Shown one piece after another: positions 52,677 to 61,199 of a stretch of 64,000 nucleotides of DNA; the first letter of the stretch is position 1; each line of letters begins with the position of its first letter. Both the position numbers and the translations under genes were made by a program. The DNA comes from an uncultured Verrucomicrobiota bacterium (GTDB lineage: Bacteria > Verrucomicrobiota > Kiritimatiellia > CAIQIC01 > Lenti-01). The notes below the pieces were generated by a model, which saw nothing but the letters and a program-made list of their open reading frames with translations, was not told where the DNA came from and did no database searches. Where the stretch lies: contig CALMNW010000076.1 in the NCBI GenBank assembly GCA_937872095.1, positions 111,187 to 175,186 of the forward strand, given 5' to 3'.

Positions 52677-55523
52677 TCAGGGCAAACCAAACCAAGAATG
52701 GATCAAGGGATATAAAAGGGTCGGTTTCGCCGAACTCCAGCCCCAATTCTGCGTCCGAATCCCCCCGGTGGTCGATTTGAGGATATACCAATTGCCCGTG
52801 GCGGGATGGTACACGGCCAGATCGGCCGCGCCGTCGCCGTCGTAATCCGCGGCCACAGGAATCGTCGAACTCCACCCGAAGGATTTGGTCCAGCTGCCGC
52901 CGCCCGCATAGGAGATGTACCAGTTGCCCGTCGCCCGGTGGAAAACGGCGATGTCCGCCTTGCCGTCGCCATCGTAATCCGCCGGCACGGGGATCGCCGA
53001 ACTCCAGCCCCAATTCTTTTGGATGGCCCCGCCGGTGGAAGACTTGAGGATTTGCCAGAGCCCGGAAGCGGGGTGGTAAACGCCGATGTCGGTGACGCCA
53101 TCTCCGTCGTAGTCCGCCGGCACGGGGATCGTCGTCGACCAGCCCCATTGCACGCTGGTGCGCCCGGCGGTGCTGCACAGGAAATACCACCGGCCGGAGG
53201 CGGGATGGAACACCGCCAGATCCGCTTTTCCGTCCCCGTCGTAGTCGCCCGGCACGGGCACCGTCGCGCTCCACCCGAACTGGACGGTCCGGGACTGCAC
53301 CACGCCGCTTTCCTGGATGTGCCAGTTGCCGGTGGCCGGATGGTACACCGCGAAATCCAGCATGCCGTCGCCGTTGTAATCCGCCGGCACCGGCAGCGTC
53401 GCCGACCAACCCCACGGCACGACCCATTGGACGCCCGAATCGAACAACAGATGCCAGTTGCCCGTGGCGGGATGGTACACGGCCAGATCGGCCACGCCGT
53501 TGCCGTCGACGTCGCCTTCGGCCGAAACACCCGGAGTCGCGACCATCGGCCATTGGTATACCGTGAACGTGCAATTGATTCCGCCGCCCGAAATCGTGAT
53601 CGTGCCCGAGCGGGGTTCGCCGCCGTTGGAGATCACTTCGTAGGTGACGGTTCCGTTGCCGGTGCCGGACGTGCCGGAGACGATCGCGATCCAGGACGCA
53701 TTGGCCGTGGCCGTCCACGGAACGCTGGCAACGATCGATATCGTTTGCCCGGCCACCGACGTTCCGGAATGGACGCGGCTGGCGGGCGCCATGGAAAGCG
53801 GACTCGGTTCCTGCACGATTTGCAGGACCTTGGGGCTCCCGATGGCGCCGGCAGCCGCCACGACGACCGTGCCCGTGCGCGCCGGCCCCGAATTGGCCGC
53901 ACACGAAACGACGAGCGTCCCCCCGTTGCCGCCGCTGGCTCCTTGCACGATACCGAGCCAAGACAGGGACTCGCTGGCGGTGTAGGACATGGTGCCGAAA
54001 CCGATATTGGTGATCGCGAAGGCAACCGTCGCGCCGGCGGCGGCGACCGAGTGGGCGGGCGGCGCCGCGGAAAGCAACGGCGGAGGATACGTGCTGTAAT
54101 TCCCTGTCCCGGGATACCCCCCCTGGACGTAGCTGGACGTGACGACCGGAGCGCTGGAGTTGTAGTTGAAGATTTCCGGCCCTTTCGGCGCCGTGTCGCC
54201 CCACAAGATGCAGCCGGTGATCGTGGGATTGGACGCTTCGTTGAAAATCGCGCCGCCGAACATGCTGGCCGTGTTCCCGGTGAACACGCAACGAATGAAT
54301 TCCGGAAACAACGTGCCCGTCGTGGAATTCCACACCGCGCCCCCGTTGCCCTGGAGCGCCGCGTTTCCGGTAAACACGCATTCGACGAACACCGGATGCG
54401 CCGACTCGGTGTTGACCACCGCGCCGCCCACCGTTCCGGCGGTGTTGCCCTCGAAACGGCAGCGATACAGCTCCGGCGCGGAAGAAGAACTGTTCCCCAA
54501 TCCGCCGCCCAGCCGCTGCGCGGCATTTCCGGAAAACAGGCAATCGGTCAGCGTCGGCGACGACATGTAGTTGTGCATCCCGCCGCCGCTGATGGCCGCC
54601 GAGTTGTCGGCGATCACGCAATTCGCCACGGTCGAGGTCGCGCATTCGTCGAAAAACAGTCCCCCGCCCCAGGCCGTGGCGGCGACGTTGTTGGAGAACG
54701 TGCAGGCAACCACCGTCACGGTGGACTGGTAGCTGAACATCCCCCCGCCGGCCTGATAGGCCACGTTGCCCGCGAAGGAACAGTTCGTGAACGTGGCGCC
54801 GCTCCAAATGTTGTACACGCCGGCGCCGACGTGGTCGCCCCCGACGGCCGCCGGCGCGGCGTTGTCTTCGAACCGGCAGCCCGCAACCGTCATCCCGGAA
54901 CACAGGATGTTGTACAACGCGCCGCCCGATTCCGTCGCGACGTTGTTCCGGAACAGGCAGTTGACGACCGTCGGAACGCTCCGGATGTTGAACATGCCGG
55001 CGCCCCGCCGATGCCGGAGGTCCGACAGTTCCTCTCCGTCGGCATAGCCATCGGCGATGGTGACTCCATCGAGAATCGCCGTGGCATCGATGTTCCGGTT
55101 CTCGGGATGGTAGATCACGTGGTAGCAATTGTCGGCGCTGGAACCGACCACGCCGATATCCCCGCTCAAGATCGTTTCATGGAGCGCGGGATCCCGTTGG
55201 TCGCGGCTGCTCTCCGTCCCCGCGAATCCGCCGTAAATGCCGACGCCGTTGACCATCAAGTACGATCGATAGCGGGGATTCGGACTTTCCCCGTTCCACC
55301 GATGCTCCACGGTCGGCTTGTACGTTCCCGCCGCCAGCCAGATCTCGTCGCCGGCCGTGGCCCCGGCCAAAGCCTCCTGCAAATTCGCAAAGGCATCCCC
55401 CCAGGACGCGCCGCTGCCGGTGCCTGCTGCATCCGCATCCACGTAGAGAATCCGGGCGCCCGCCGCCGGAGAAAACGCGACCGCCACGGCCATGCACAAC
55501 CCAAAAAATACCGGCCTCTTCAT
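52677..55523 (-). CDS. Secreted right-handed beta-helix protein with two BACON-like domains and FG-GAP-like repeats
   Basis: 948 residues with a signal peptide of about 23 residues. The beta-helix (about 25-480) opens 'ILYVDADAAGTGSGASWGDAF' in part and has many ladder turns 'GGGM.N....P.....F.NN', like polymorphic outer-membrane or choice-of-anchor Q proteins. A degenerate BACON-like domain (about 490-580) and a canonical one (about 585-670) precede six repeats and LLYPLIHSWFGLP. The start codon is inside a perfect short hairpin (55521-55540), and no Shine-Dalgarno sequence is obvious, which may limit initiation. Confidence 0.84.
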   Translation of the reverse strand: MKRPVFFGLCMAVAVAFSPAAGARILYVDADAAGTGSGASWGDAFANLQEALAGATAGDEIWLAAGTYKPTVEHRWNGESPNPRYRSYLMVNGVGIYGGFAGTESSRDQRDPALHETILSGDIGVVGSSADNCYHVIYHPENRNIDATAILDGVTIADGYADGEELSDLRHRRGAGMFNIRSVPTVVNCLFRNNVATESGGALYNILCSGMTVAGCRFEDNAAPAAVGGDHVGAGVYNIWSGATFTNCSFAGNVAYQAGGGMFSYQSTVTVVACTFSNNVAATAWGGGLFFDECATSTVANCVIADNSAAISGGGMHNYMSSPTLTDCLFSGNAAQRLGGGLGNSSSSAPELYRCRFEGNTAGTVGGAVVNTESAHPVFVECVFTGNAALQGNGGAVWNSTTGTLFPEFIRCVFTGNTASMFGGAIFNEASNPTITGCILWGDTAPKGPEIFNYNSSAPVVTSSYVQGGYPGTGNYSTYPPPLLSAAPPAHSVAAAGATVAFAITNIGFGTMSYTASESLSWLGIVQGASGGNGGTLVVSCAANSGPARTGTVVVAAAGAIGSPKVLQIVQEPSPLSMAPASRVHSGTSVAGQTISIVASVPWTATANASWIAIVSGTSGTGNGTVTYEVISNGGEPRSGTITISGGGINCTFTVYQWPMVATPGVSAEGDVDGNGVADLAVYHPATGNWHLLFDSGVQWVVPWGWSATLPVPADYNGDGMLDFAVYHPATGNWHIQESGVVQSRTVQFGWSATVPVPGDYDGDGKADLAVFHPASGRWYFLCSTAGRTSVQWGWSTTIPVPADYDGDGVTDIGVYHPASGLWQILKSSTGGAIQKNWGWSSAIPVPADYDGDGKADIAVFHRATGNWYISYAGGGSWTKSFGWSSTIPVAADYDGDGAADLAVYHPATGNWYILKSTTGGIRTQNWGWSSAKPTLLYPLIHSWFGLP

Positions 55524-55540
55524 TATGCAAAAGCATAATG
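55521..55540 (-). promoter_or_regulatory. Perfect inverted repeat covering the start codon
   Basis: CATTATGC and GCATAATG are separated by four bases. On the minus strand the second arm contains the ATG of the beta-helix gene, so mRNA folding would bury the start codon. It could equally be an operator. Confidence 0.5.
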
Positions 55541-55614
55541 CGATTTTAGCAATCTGGCAACAGCGCAGCGGGAAGTCTTTTCCCGCCTTTCACGGGCCCG
55601 GCGGAGCCCGGCGG

Positions 55615-57591
55615 TCAGGGCAGGCCAAACCAGGTGTGGATCAACGGATAAAGCAGCGTGGGCTGCGTCGTGCTCCAGCCCCAGTTCTTCGTCAGAATGC
55701 CCCCGGTGCTCGACTTCAGGACGTACCAATTGCCGCTGGCGGAATGAAAGACCGCCAGATCGTCCTTGCCGTCCCCGTCGTAGTCCGCCGCCACGGGGGT
55801 CGTCGTCGACCACCCGAACGTCTTGGTCAGGCTGCCGCCGCCCGAGTAGATGACGTACCAGGTGCCGGACGCCCGATGGAAAACGGCGATGTCCGCCTTG
55901 CCGTCCCCGTCGTAATCCGCCGGCACGGGAATCGCCGAACTCCAGCCCCAATTCTTTTGGATGGCCCCGCCGGTGGAAGACTTGAGGATTTGCCAGAGCC
56001 CGGAAGCGGGGTGGTAAACGCCGATGTCGGTAACGCCATCTCCGTCGTAGTCGGCCGGCACGGGAATCGTCGTCGACCAGCCCCATTGCACGCTGTATCG
56101 TCCGGCCGTGCTGCACAGGAAATACCAACGCCCTTCGGCGGGATAGAACACGGCCAGATCCGCCACGCCGTCCCCGTCGTAGTCGCCCGGCAGCGGAACC
56201 GTGGCGCTCCAGCCGAATTGGATGGTTTCCGAATGCCCCGAGGCGCTCTCCAAGATGTACCAATTGCCGGACGCCGGATGGTACACGCCGAAATCCTGCA
56301 GCCCGTCGCCATCGTAGTCCGCAGGAACCGGGATCGCGGAGGACCAGCCGAAGGCATGGGTCCACCGGGTCACGCCGCCGAACGAAAGATACCAGTTCCC
56401 CGTGGAGGGATGGTACACGGCCAGTTCCGCCGTGCCGTTGCCATCGAAGTCGGAGGGCGCCGCGTCTCCCCACGTGGAGGCCGGCCATTGGTTGATCGTG
56501 ACCGAGCGGGTCGTCTCCCCCACGCTAAACGTGATGGTTCCGGAACGCGCGGCGCCCGTGCCGTTGGCCGCCACGATGAACGTCGTGATGCCGTTGCCCA
56601 CGCCGTTGCTGCCGGAGTAGATGGAGATCCACGATTGGTTCGCGGTGGCCGTCCAAGGCAAGTTGGCCGTCACCGTAATCTGATGATGGTAAGCGGGTTC
56701 TGCGCTGGGAAAGGCGAAACTCGTCGGCTTGGCCTCCAGCGTCGCCGCCGCCTGGGTCACGACGACGGTGCTGGAATTCAGACTGTCGACCACCGTGATC
56801 GTCCCGGTGCGGGCCGCGCCCGTGTTGGGCGCGACGTCGTAGACGATGGTTCCGTCGTCCGCGCCGGAAAATCCGGCCGTCAGGGTGATCCACGCCTCAT
56901 TCGCGGTGGCCATCCACGGCAGGTTGCCTTCCACCGCGATGGATTGCCCGGTCGCGCCGACGTCCTGCACTTGGACCGCCATCGGCTCCAGCGACAGATA
57001 CTGGATTTTGGCGGCAAAGGTCTGGGCGATGACTTCCTGGCCCGCGTCGTTGGGATGGAACCCGTCGGACTGGAACAAGCCGGCCCCCGAACCGAAGGCC
57101 AGCTCGATGTCGGCCAGCAAAATTCCTTCGCTCGCGGTATGGACGCGCAGATAGCCGTTGAAAACCTCCACCCGGGGCATTTGGTAGGCCCGGTCGCCGA
57201 TCTTGGGCGGGATCGTGCCGACGATGGGAATCGCGCCGTAGGCCCGAACCCGCCGCGCGGTTTCCATGACGGCCTCCGCCGACGCTTGGTAATCCTGGTA
57301 GGGATCGTTGGTGTCGTTGGTGCCATACATGATCAAGACGTGGGACGGATCGTACATGACCAGCCAACCGTCGATATGGTTCAGCCCATAGGACGCCCAC
57401 ATGCCGCCAACGCCGAGATTGAGGGTGGGCAACCCCGTGTTGTTGGACAATCGCGTCGGATACGGGATGTTTACGCCGTATCCGGCGGTAATGCTGTCGC
57501 CGATGCACATAATCCCGACTTGGGCCGTGGCCGCCTGCATTCCCCATCCCAGGCACAACAAACCAACCATCATCGCATTGGATACACGCAT
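55615..57591 (-). CDS. Secreted SGNH/GDSL esterase with two BACON domains and FG-GAP-like repeats
   Basis: 658 residues; GGGAG lies nine bases before ATG 57591. A signal peptide ends near residue 23. The SGNH hydrolase domain (about 25-205) has block I GDSIT with Ser33, block II 'LGVGG', block III GTND with Asn92, and block V DGFHP with Asp176 and His179, so it should be active as an acyl-esterase, for example on O-acetylated glycans. Two BACON domains (about 210-380), six repeats and LLYPLIHTWFGLP follow. It is first in the ten-gene minus-strand array, so the array promoter probably lies in the 57591-57760 gap. Confidence 0.9.
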   Translation of the reverse strand: MRVSNAMMVGLLCLGWGMQAATAQVGIMCIGDSITAGYGVNIPYPTRLSNNTGLPTLNLGVGGMWASYGLNHIDGWLVMYDPSHVLIMYGTNDTNDPYQDYQASAEAVMETARRVRAYGAIPIVGTIPPKIGDRAYQMPRVEVFNGYLRVHTASEGILLADIELAFGSGAGLFQSDGFHPNDAGQEVIAQTFAAKIQYLSLEPMAVQVQDVGATGQSIAVEGNLPWMATANEAWITLTAGFSGADDGTIVYDVAPNTGAARTGTITVVDSLNSSTVVVTQAAATLEAKPTSFAFPSAEPAYHHQITVTANLPWTATANQSWISIYSGSNGVGNGITTFIVAANGTGAARSGTITFSVGETTRSVTINQWPASTWGDAAPSDFDGNGTAELAVYHPSTGNWYLSFGGVTRWTHAFGWSSAIPVPADYDGDGLQDFGVYHPASGNWYILESASGHSETIQFGWSATVPLPGDYDGDGVADLAVFYPAEGRWYFLCSTAGRYSVQWGWSTTIPVPADYDGDGVTDIGVYHPASGLWQILKSSTGGAIQKNWGWSSAIPVPADYDGDGKADIAVFHRASGTWYVIYSGGGSLTKTFGWSTTTPVAADYDGDGKDDLAVFHSASGNWYVLKSSTGGILTKNWGWSTTQPTLLYPLIHTWFGLP

Positions 57592-57759
57592 GTTTCGCAA
57601 CTCCCGACGGGACCGAGCCAGCCCGGACCCATTCCACTCTCCGCCGGCGACTGTAGGCCTTCCGCGGCCCAAATCAAACCAAAAATGGAGCGTTTCGCCC
57701 GTGGAAACGGGGGGTCCGAACAGATTGACTTGGCCGGAAAAAAGAGCAGGCTTGCGCCC

Positions 57760-58821
57760 ATGATGAAGCCCTTGCCGTCTCTCGCGCCGTGGAAGCGCAT
57801 CGCCAACGTCGGGATCGGCCTGGTTTTCACGGCCGGCGCCATCGTCCTGTTCCTCCGCCCTTCCGATCCATCCGGCAACCGTCCGACTGCCGCACCGGCC
57901 GGACCAGCGCTTGAAGCGAAGCCCGAAACCGCCGCCAGCGCCCCCGTCGCACCGGATCAGGCGCCGCCGTCGACGTTGGTCGGCAGCGCGCTGGCGGATT
58001 ACGATTCCCGGCTTTCCGACTTGGCCGAAGCCGTCCGCCCCGCCCCGGCCGCGGAAGCCGCGGCCCCGGCGTTCCCCGAATCGGCGAAACCGCTGGACCA
58101 AGTGGGCGGGTTGACCCGGCTGGCCGGGCTAGGCCGGCTGGATGCCCAGCGCGACTACGCGGAATTTCCGCCGGAGGTGGTGCTGGCCGCCGCGGATCTG
58201 GCCGCGGCCCGGTTCGGCGAAGCCGCGGCCCGACCCCTGCTCGACCAATGGATCGCCGACATGGGCGGTGCCCAAACCGCCGCCGCCATGGCGCACAACC
58301 TCCTGCTCGAAGCCCGGCTGCCGTATGGCGGCGGCTCCACGGCCTTGGACCTGATGGTCGGCGCAAACGATCCTTCGGCGATTTTCGTCGGACTGTACGA
58401 GTTCGCCATGGATTCCCGGCTGCCCGGCGCCATCCGGACCGAAGCGCTCCTGCGGCTGCAGGACCGAACGGATCCCGAAACCTTTCGGAAATGCGTCCGC
58501 GATTGCGCCGCATGGGCCCAGGAAAACGGAGACGAATGGGCGCTCCGCGCGGCACGCCTGCAAGAACGGCTGGACGTCCCGGCGGTGGATGCCGCGCTCT
58601 TCGCAGAGGCGCTGGCCCAACCTTACCCCGGGATGGTGGAGGATCTCGAGTTGCAACTCCGACAGGCGCTCTCGGCAGGACGCATGGCCATGAATCCGGA
58701 AACCGCGGCTTCTTTCCGCGCCGCCCTCGCAAATCTGGACGAAGCCACCCTGTCCGGACCGGATGAAATCGCCTGGCTGCGGCTGCGCCGGGAAATCGGG
58801 GCCGGGCCGGCCGGCGACTGA
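57760..58821 (+). CDS. Membrane-anchored protein of unknown function
   Basis: 353 residues from the first of two adjacent ATGs; an upstream in-frame Met near 57685 is possible. One N-terminal membrane helix (about residues 14-32) is followed by a Pro/Ala-rich linker to about residue 110, then an alpha-helical domain with regular Ala-rich helices that could be HEAT- or TPR-like. I recognise no family. It lies between the secreted-protein array and the pseudopilin operon and is convergent with gspK, ending six bases before it. Confidence 0.6.
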   Translation: MMKPLPSLAPWKRIANVGIGLVFTAGAIVLFLRPSDPSGNRPTAAPAGPALEAKPETAASAPVAPDQAPPSTLVGSALADYDSRLSDLAEAVRPAPAAEAAAPAFPESAKPLDQVGGLTRLAGLGRLDAQRDYAEFPPEVVLAAADLAAARFGEAAARPLLDQWIADMGGAQTAAAMAHNLLLEARLPYGGGSTALDLMVGANDPSAIFVGLYEFAMDSRLPGAIRTEALLRLQDRTDPETFRKCVRDCAAWAQENGDEWALRAARLQERLDVPAVDAALFAEALAQPYPGMVEDLELQLRQALSAGRMAMNPETAASFRAALANLDEATLSGPDEIAWLRLRREIGAGPAGD

Positions 58822-58827
58822 TCCCCG

Positions 58828-59967
58828 CTACTGCATCTGCTCTTCGCGCCAGTAGATCGGCGTCACCTTCTGGTTGCCCACCTCGAAGATGGCCCAGACG
58901 CCGCATTCCACCCCGTGGTTCTCCCCGATCGACGTCACCCGCACGAACGTCCGGTCCGATACCGAGATCCGGCCGGAGAGCGTGGGGTCCATGCCCGTCT
59001 TGCTGATCGCCTCCTCCACGCTCTCGAACCCGTCGTCCTTCGTGTTGGGCAAGCCGTCGTCGCCCGCGCGGAATTTCAAAATGTCGTCCACCACCCACTC
59101 GTCCATCATCTTGCCGTTGTCCGCCGTCAGCGTCAGCAGCACCTCGCGCGACGCCGTATTCACGTTCACCTTGCCGTCGCCGAAGGTCGTCAGCAGATGC
59201 GCGATGCCGCGCAGCGGTTCGCCCTTCGGGTCCGGCGGCGGGCCGCCATAAACGATCGCGGGCGTGAAGCCCTTGATCAGCATCAATTCGTCCACCGTAT
59301 CCAGCGGCGCGTTCTTCGGCTTGTAGCCCTGCTCCTTGTAGTACGCGTCGCTCTCTTCCGCGCCGTTGAGGCGGTGTTCGTCGCCGGCGTCCGTCCAATC
59401 CATGAAGCAATCGATCAACTCCGGCCAGTCCTCTTCCGGCACGCCGGCCTGGTCGAGCAGTTCCTCCCAGTCCTCGTCCCCCAGCTTGTTCACGTTGCGC
59501 CGCCCCGCCTCCGGCAGGATGTCCACCTTCGCCGACGAATCGCCCATCGCGACCTGGGCCCCCGACACGCCGATGCCGCGCGACAAGTTCTTCGCCAGGA
59601 TGCGCAGCGCTTCCTTCTCCTCGTCGCTCTCCTCGAACGCGCTGGTATCGAAGCTTTTCTCCAACAGGAATTTCGCGTATTCCACGCCGCCGCGCGCCGC
59701 CACCTGCGCCTTCATCCGCTTGCGCGCGTAGGACGTGATCCCCGCCTCGACGTGCATCTCGTACGCCATTCCGCCGATCAGAAGGCTCAGGATCAGCACC
59801 GTCCACAGCGCCACGATCAGCGCCGCCCCCTCCGAGGCGGGCGGGCGCGACCCAGGAGTTTTCCACGGTGTGGAAAACTTTTTTCCACGGTGTGGAAAAA
59901 ACGGGCGGCCTTTTTCCACGGCGTGGAAAATTCGGCCGGCCTTTTTCCATGGCATGGAAAAACTCAT
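58828..59967 (-). CDS. gspK: Type II secretion minor pseudopilin GspK
   Basis: 379 residues; the ATG overlaps the gspJ stop (ATGA). The pseudopilin helix begins after 'PPASEG' at about residue 47 ('AALIVALWTVLILSLLIGG'), and the large GspK periplasmic domain follows, with 'GGVEYAKFLL', 'LINCFMDWTD'-like Asp motifs ('LIDCFMDWTDAGDEH') and 'ELMLIKGFTPAIVYGG'. GspK caps the pseudopilus tip with GspI and GspJ. The leader of about 46 residues is unusually long because residues about 2-38 are encoded by four palindromic repeats. Confidence 0.9.
   Translation of the reverse strand: MSFSMPWKKAGRIFHAVEKGRPFFPHRGKKFSTPWKTPGSRPPASEGAALIVALWTVLILSLLIGGMAYEMHVEAGITSYARKRMKAQVAARGGVEYAKFLLEKSFDTSAFEESDEEKEALRILAKNLSRGIGVSGAQVAMGDSSAKVDILPEAGRRNVNKLGDEDWEELLDQAGVPEEDWPELIDCFMDWTDAGDEHRLNGAEESDAYYKEQGYKPKNAPLDTVDELMLIKGFTPAIVYGGPPPDPKGEPLRGIAHLLTTFGDGKVNVNTASREVLLTLTADNGKMMDEWVVDDILKFRAGDDGLPNTKDDGFESVEEAISKTGMDPTLSGRISVSDRTFVRVTSIGENHGVECGVWAIFEVGNQKVTPIYWREEQMQ
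59859..59961. repeat. Four TTTTCCAC/GTGGAAAA palindromes inside the gspK leader region
   Basis: Copies are at 59859-59877, 59881-59899, 59912-59930 and 59943-59961, with central triplets GGT, GGT, GGC and GGC. The last has CCAT/ATGG in place of CCAC/GTGG. They are separated by 3 to 12 bases, are the same family as the pair at 54-95, and are read in three different frames by the gspK leader. Confidence 0.95.
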
Positions 59968-60671
59968 CCGCCGTCTCCGGGTTGGTTCGTGTTCACGTTT
60001 CCGCCGGATCCGACGTCGGTCGTGCGGTCGCGATATTCGCGCGCGGGAATTTCGGGGGCGACTTCCAGCTCCACCAGCCGCTGCAGCTCGAGATTTTCGT
60101 CGAACGCCTTGCGCTTCTTCATCGTCAGCGTCACGCGCACGAGCTTGGGCAGCGAATTCGTCTCCTCCCAATCCTGGCTCCAGCTATCCAGGTCGAAGTC
60201 GTACCATTCGCATTCGAATTCCTCGGCCTCGGGACACGCCAGAATCGGCTCGGCGTCGTTTTCATCCATGTCCTCGGCCAGATGCGGCCACGCGCGCACC
60301 ACCAGCCCCCGCTCGCCATCCACCGAATCGATCGAAACGGACAGCCGGTGCAGCCCGTTGCGCAGCGGCGAATCCGGCGGCAGGAACGCCGTGCCGCTCG
60401 TCACCCAGCTGGCCTTGTCGCTTTCCAGCCAGAAACCGAACGCCTCGGGCTTGGACGGGAACCACGCCGCCCCCCGCAGCGCGGTCACGAGCTGCTCCAT
60501 CGCGAATTCGCCGTAGTGCAGCTGCTCGAGCAGCTCGCCGCCGCGGTTCCACGCCTTCAGCACGCTCCAGAACGTCCCGGCCGCCATCGCCGCCGCCAAG
60601 CTGAAGATCGCCAGCGCCACCAGCAGTTCGATCAGCGTGAATCCGGCCCTTCGGTTTCGCCGCGCGCGCAT
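59964..60671 (-). CDS. gspJ: Type II secretion minor pseudopilin GspJ
   Basis: 235 residues; the ATG shares one base with the gspI stop (TGATG). A short basic leader (MRARRNRRAG) precedes the cleavage motif G/FTLIELLVALAIFSLAAA with Glu at +5 of the mature protein. The periplasmic domain has the long GspJ form with 'RALRGA'-like and 'RVTLTM' strands and ends in a Gly/Asn-rich tail. It assembles into the GspI-J-K tip complex. Confidence 0.9.
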   Translation of the reverse strand: MRARRNRRAGFTLIELLVALAIFSLAAAMAAGTFWSVLKAWNRGGELLEQLHYGEFAMEQLVTALRGAAWFPSKPEAFGFWLESDKASWVTSGTAFLPPDSPLRNGLHRLSVSIDSVDGERGLVVRAWPHLAEDMDENDAEPILACPEAEEFECEWYDFDLDSWSQDWEETNSLPKLVRVTLTMKKRKAFDENLELQRLVELEVAPEIPAREYRDRTTDVGSGGNVNTNQPGDGG

Positions 60672-61114
60672 CAGAGCACCTTCGGTTTCAGCGTGAACAC
60701 GCCGTCGCGGTTCTTGGGCACGTAGAGATATTGCACCGCCTCTTCCATCGATTTGCGCTCGCCCTGCGCCCAGTACACGCGCGTCGTCAGCAGGAACAGG
60801 CCTTCTTTTTGCTCGTCGCCCTCGCCGAGATTTTCGAGGGTCCGCGTCCAGGTCCAGCCCGCCGGGCCGCCTTCGAAACCGCCCGACGTCTGGCCGCCCT
60901 GGATTTCGTCGAGCAGGCGCAACGGGTTTTCCGCGTCCACGCGGCCGAGCATGCGCCGGGCCATCTCGTAGTTGCGCGCCTGCCGCACCACGGCCAGCGC
61001 GCGCGAAGCCGCCTCCACCAGCCCCCCCAGCGCGATGCCCAGGATGACCACCGCGAGCAGCACCTCGATCAGCGTCATGCCGGCCTTGGTCGTTGAACAT
61101 TGGATATTGGACAT
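60671..61114 (-). CDS. gspI: Type II secretion minor pseudopilin GspI
   Basis: 147 residues from ATG 61114. The leader MSNIQCSTTKAG is cut before MTLIEVLLAVVILGIALGG, with Glu at +5. The frame is open to a GTG at 61207 overlapping gspH, which would add a 31-residue extension; the shorter form is preferred because it gives a normal leader length. The first residues of the leader are encoded by the AT-rich dispersed repeat at 61095-61130. No clear ribosome site precedes 61114. Confidence 0.85.
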   Translation of the reverse strand: MSNIQCSTTKAGMTLIEVLLAVVILGIALGGLVEAASRALAVVRQARNYEMARRMLGRVDAENPLRLLDEIQGGQTSGGFEGGPAGWTWTRTLENLGEGDEQKEGLFLLTTRVYWAQGERKSMEEAVQYLYVPKNRDGVFTLKPKVL

Positions 61115-61130
61115 TGAATATTGGATATTC
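61095..61130. repeat. ATTGGATATTGGACATTGAATATTGGATATT repeat tract (dispersed AT-rich family)
   Basis: Overlapping copies of TTGGATATTG and TTGAATATTGG occupy the gap between gspH and gspI and enter the gspI leader. The same words form the arms of the inverted repeat at 1966-2073. The tract stands out sharply in base composition from the surrounding GC-rich DNA. Confidence 0.75.
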
Positions 61131-61199
61131 TGCCCCGGTTTTCCGCCCCCCGTCTCCCGGCTTTCCCCGACCTCCGCCCTCCGCCCCCTGACCTCCAGC

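Noticed and set aside
9964..57591. Type IX secretion substrates or PEP-CTERM proteins
   Set aside because: No T9SS C-terminal domain motif, and no C-terminal helix with an Arg-rich end, was seen.
9964..57591. Phage tail fibre or integrin-like genes suggested by the repeats
   Set aside because: No phage genes nearby, and every member has a Sec signal peptide and many have catalytic heads.
59859..59961. CRISPR array
   Set aside because: The repeats are short palindromes with gaps of 3 to 12 bases, no spacers of usual length, and no cas genes.
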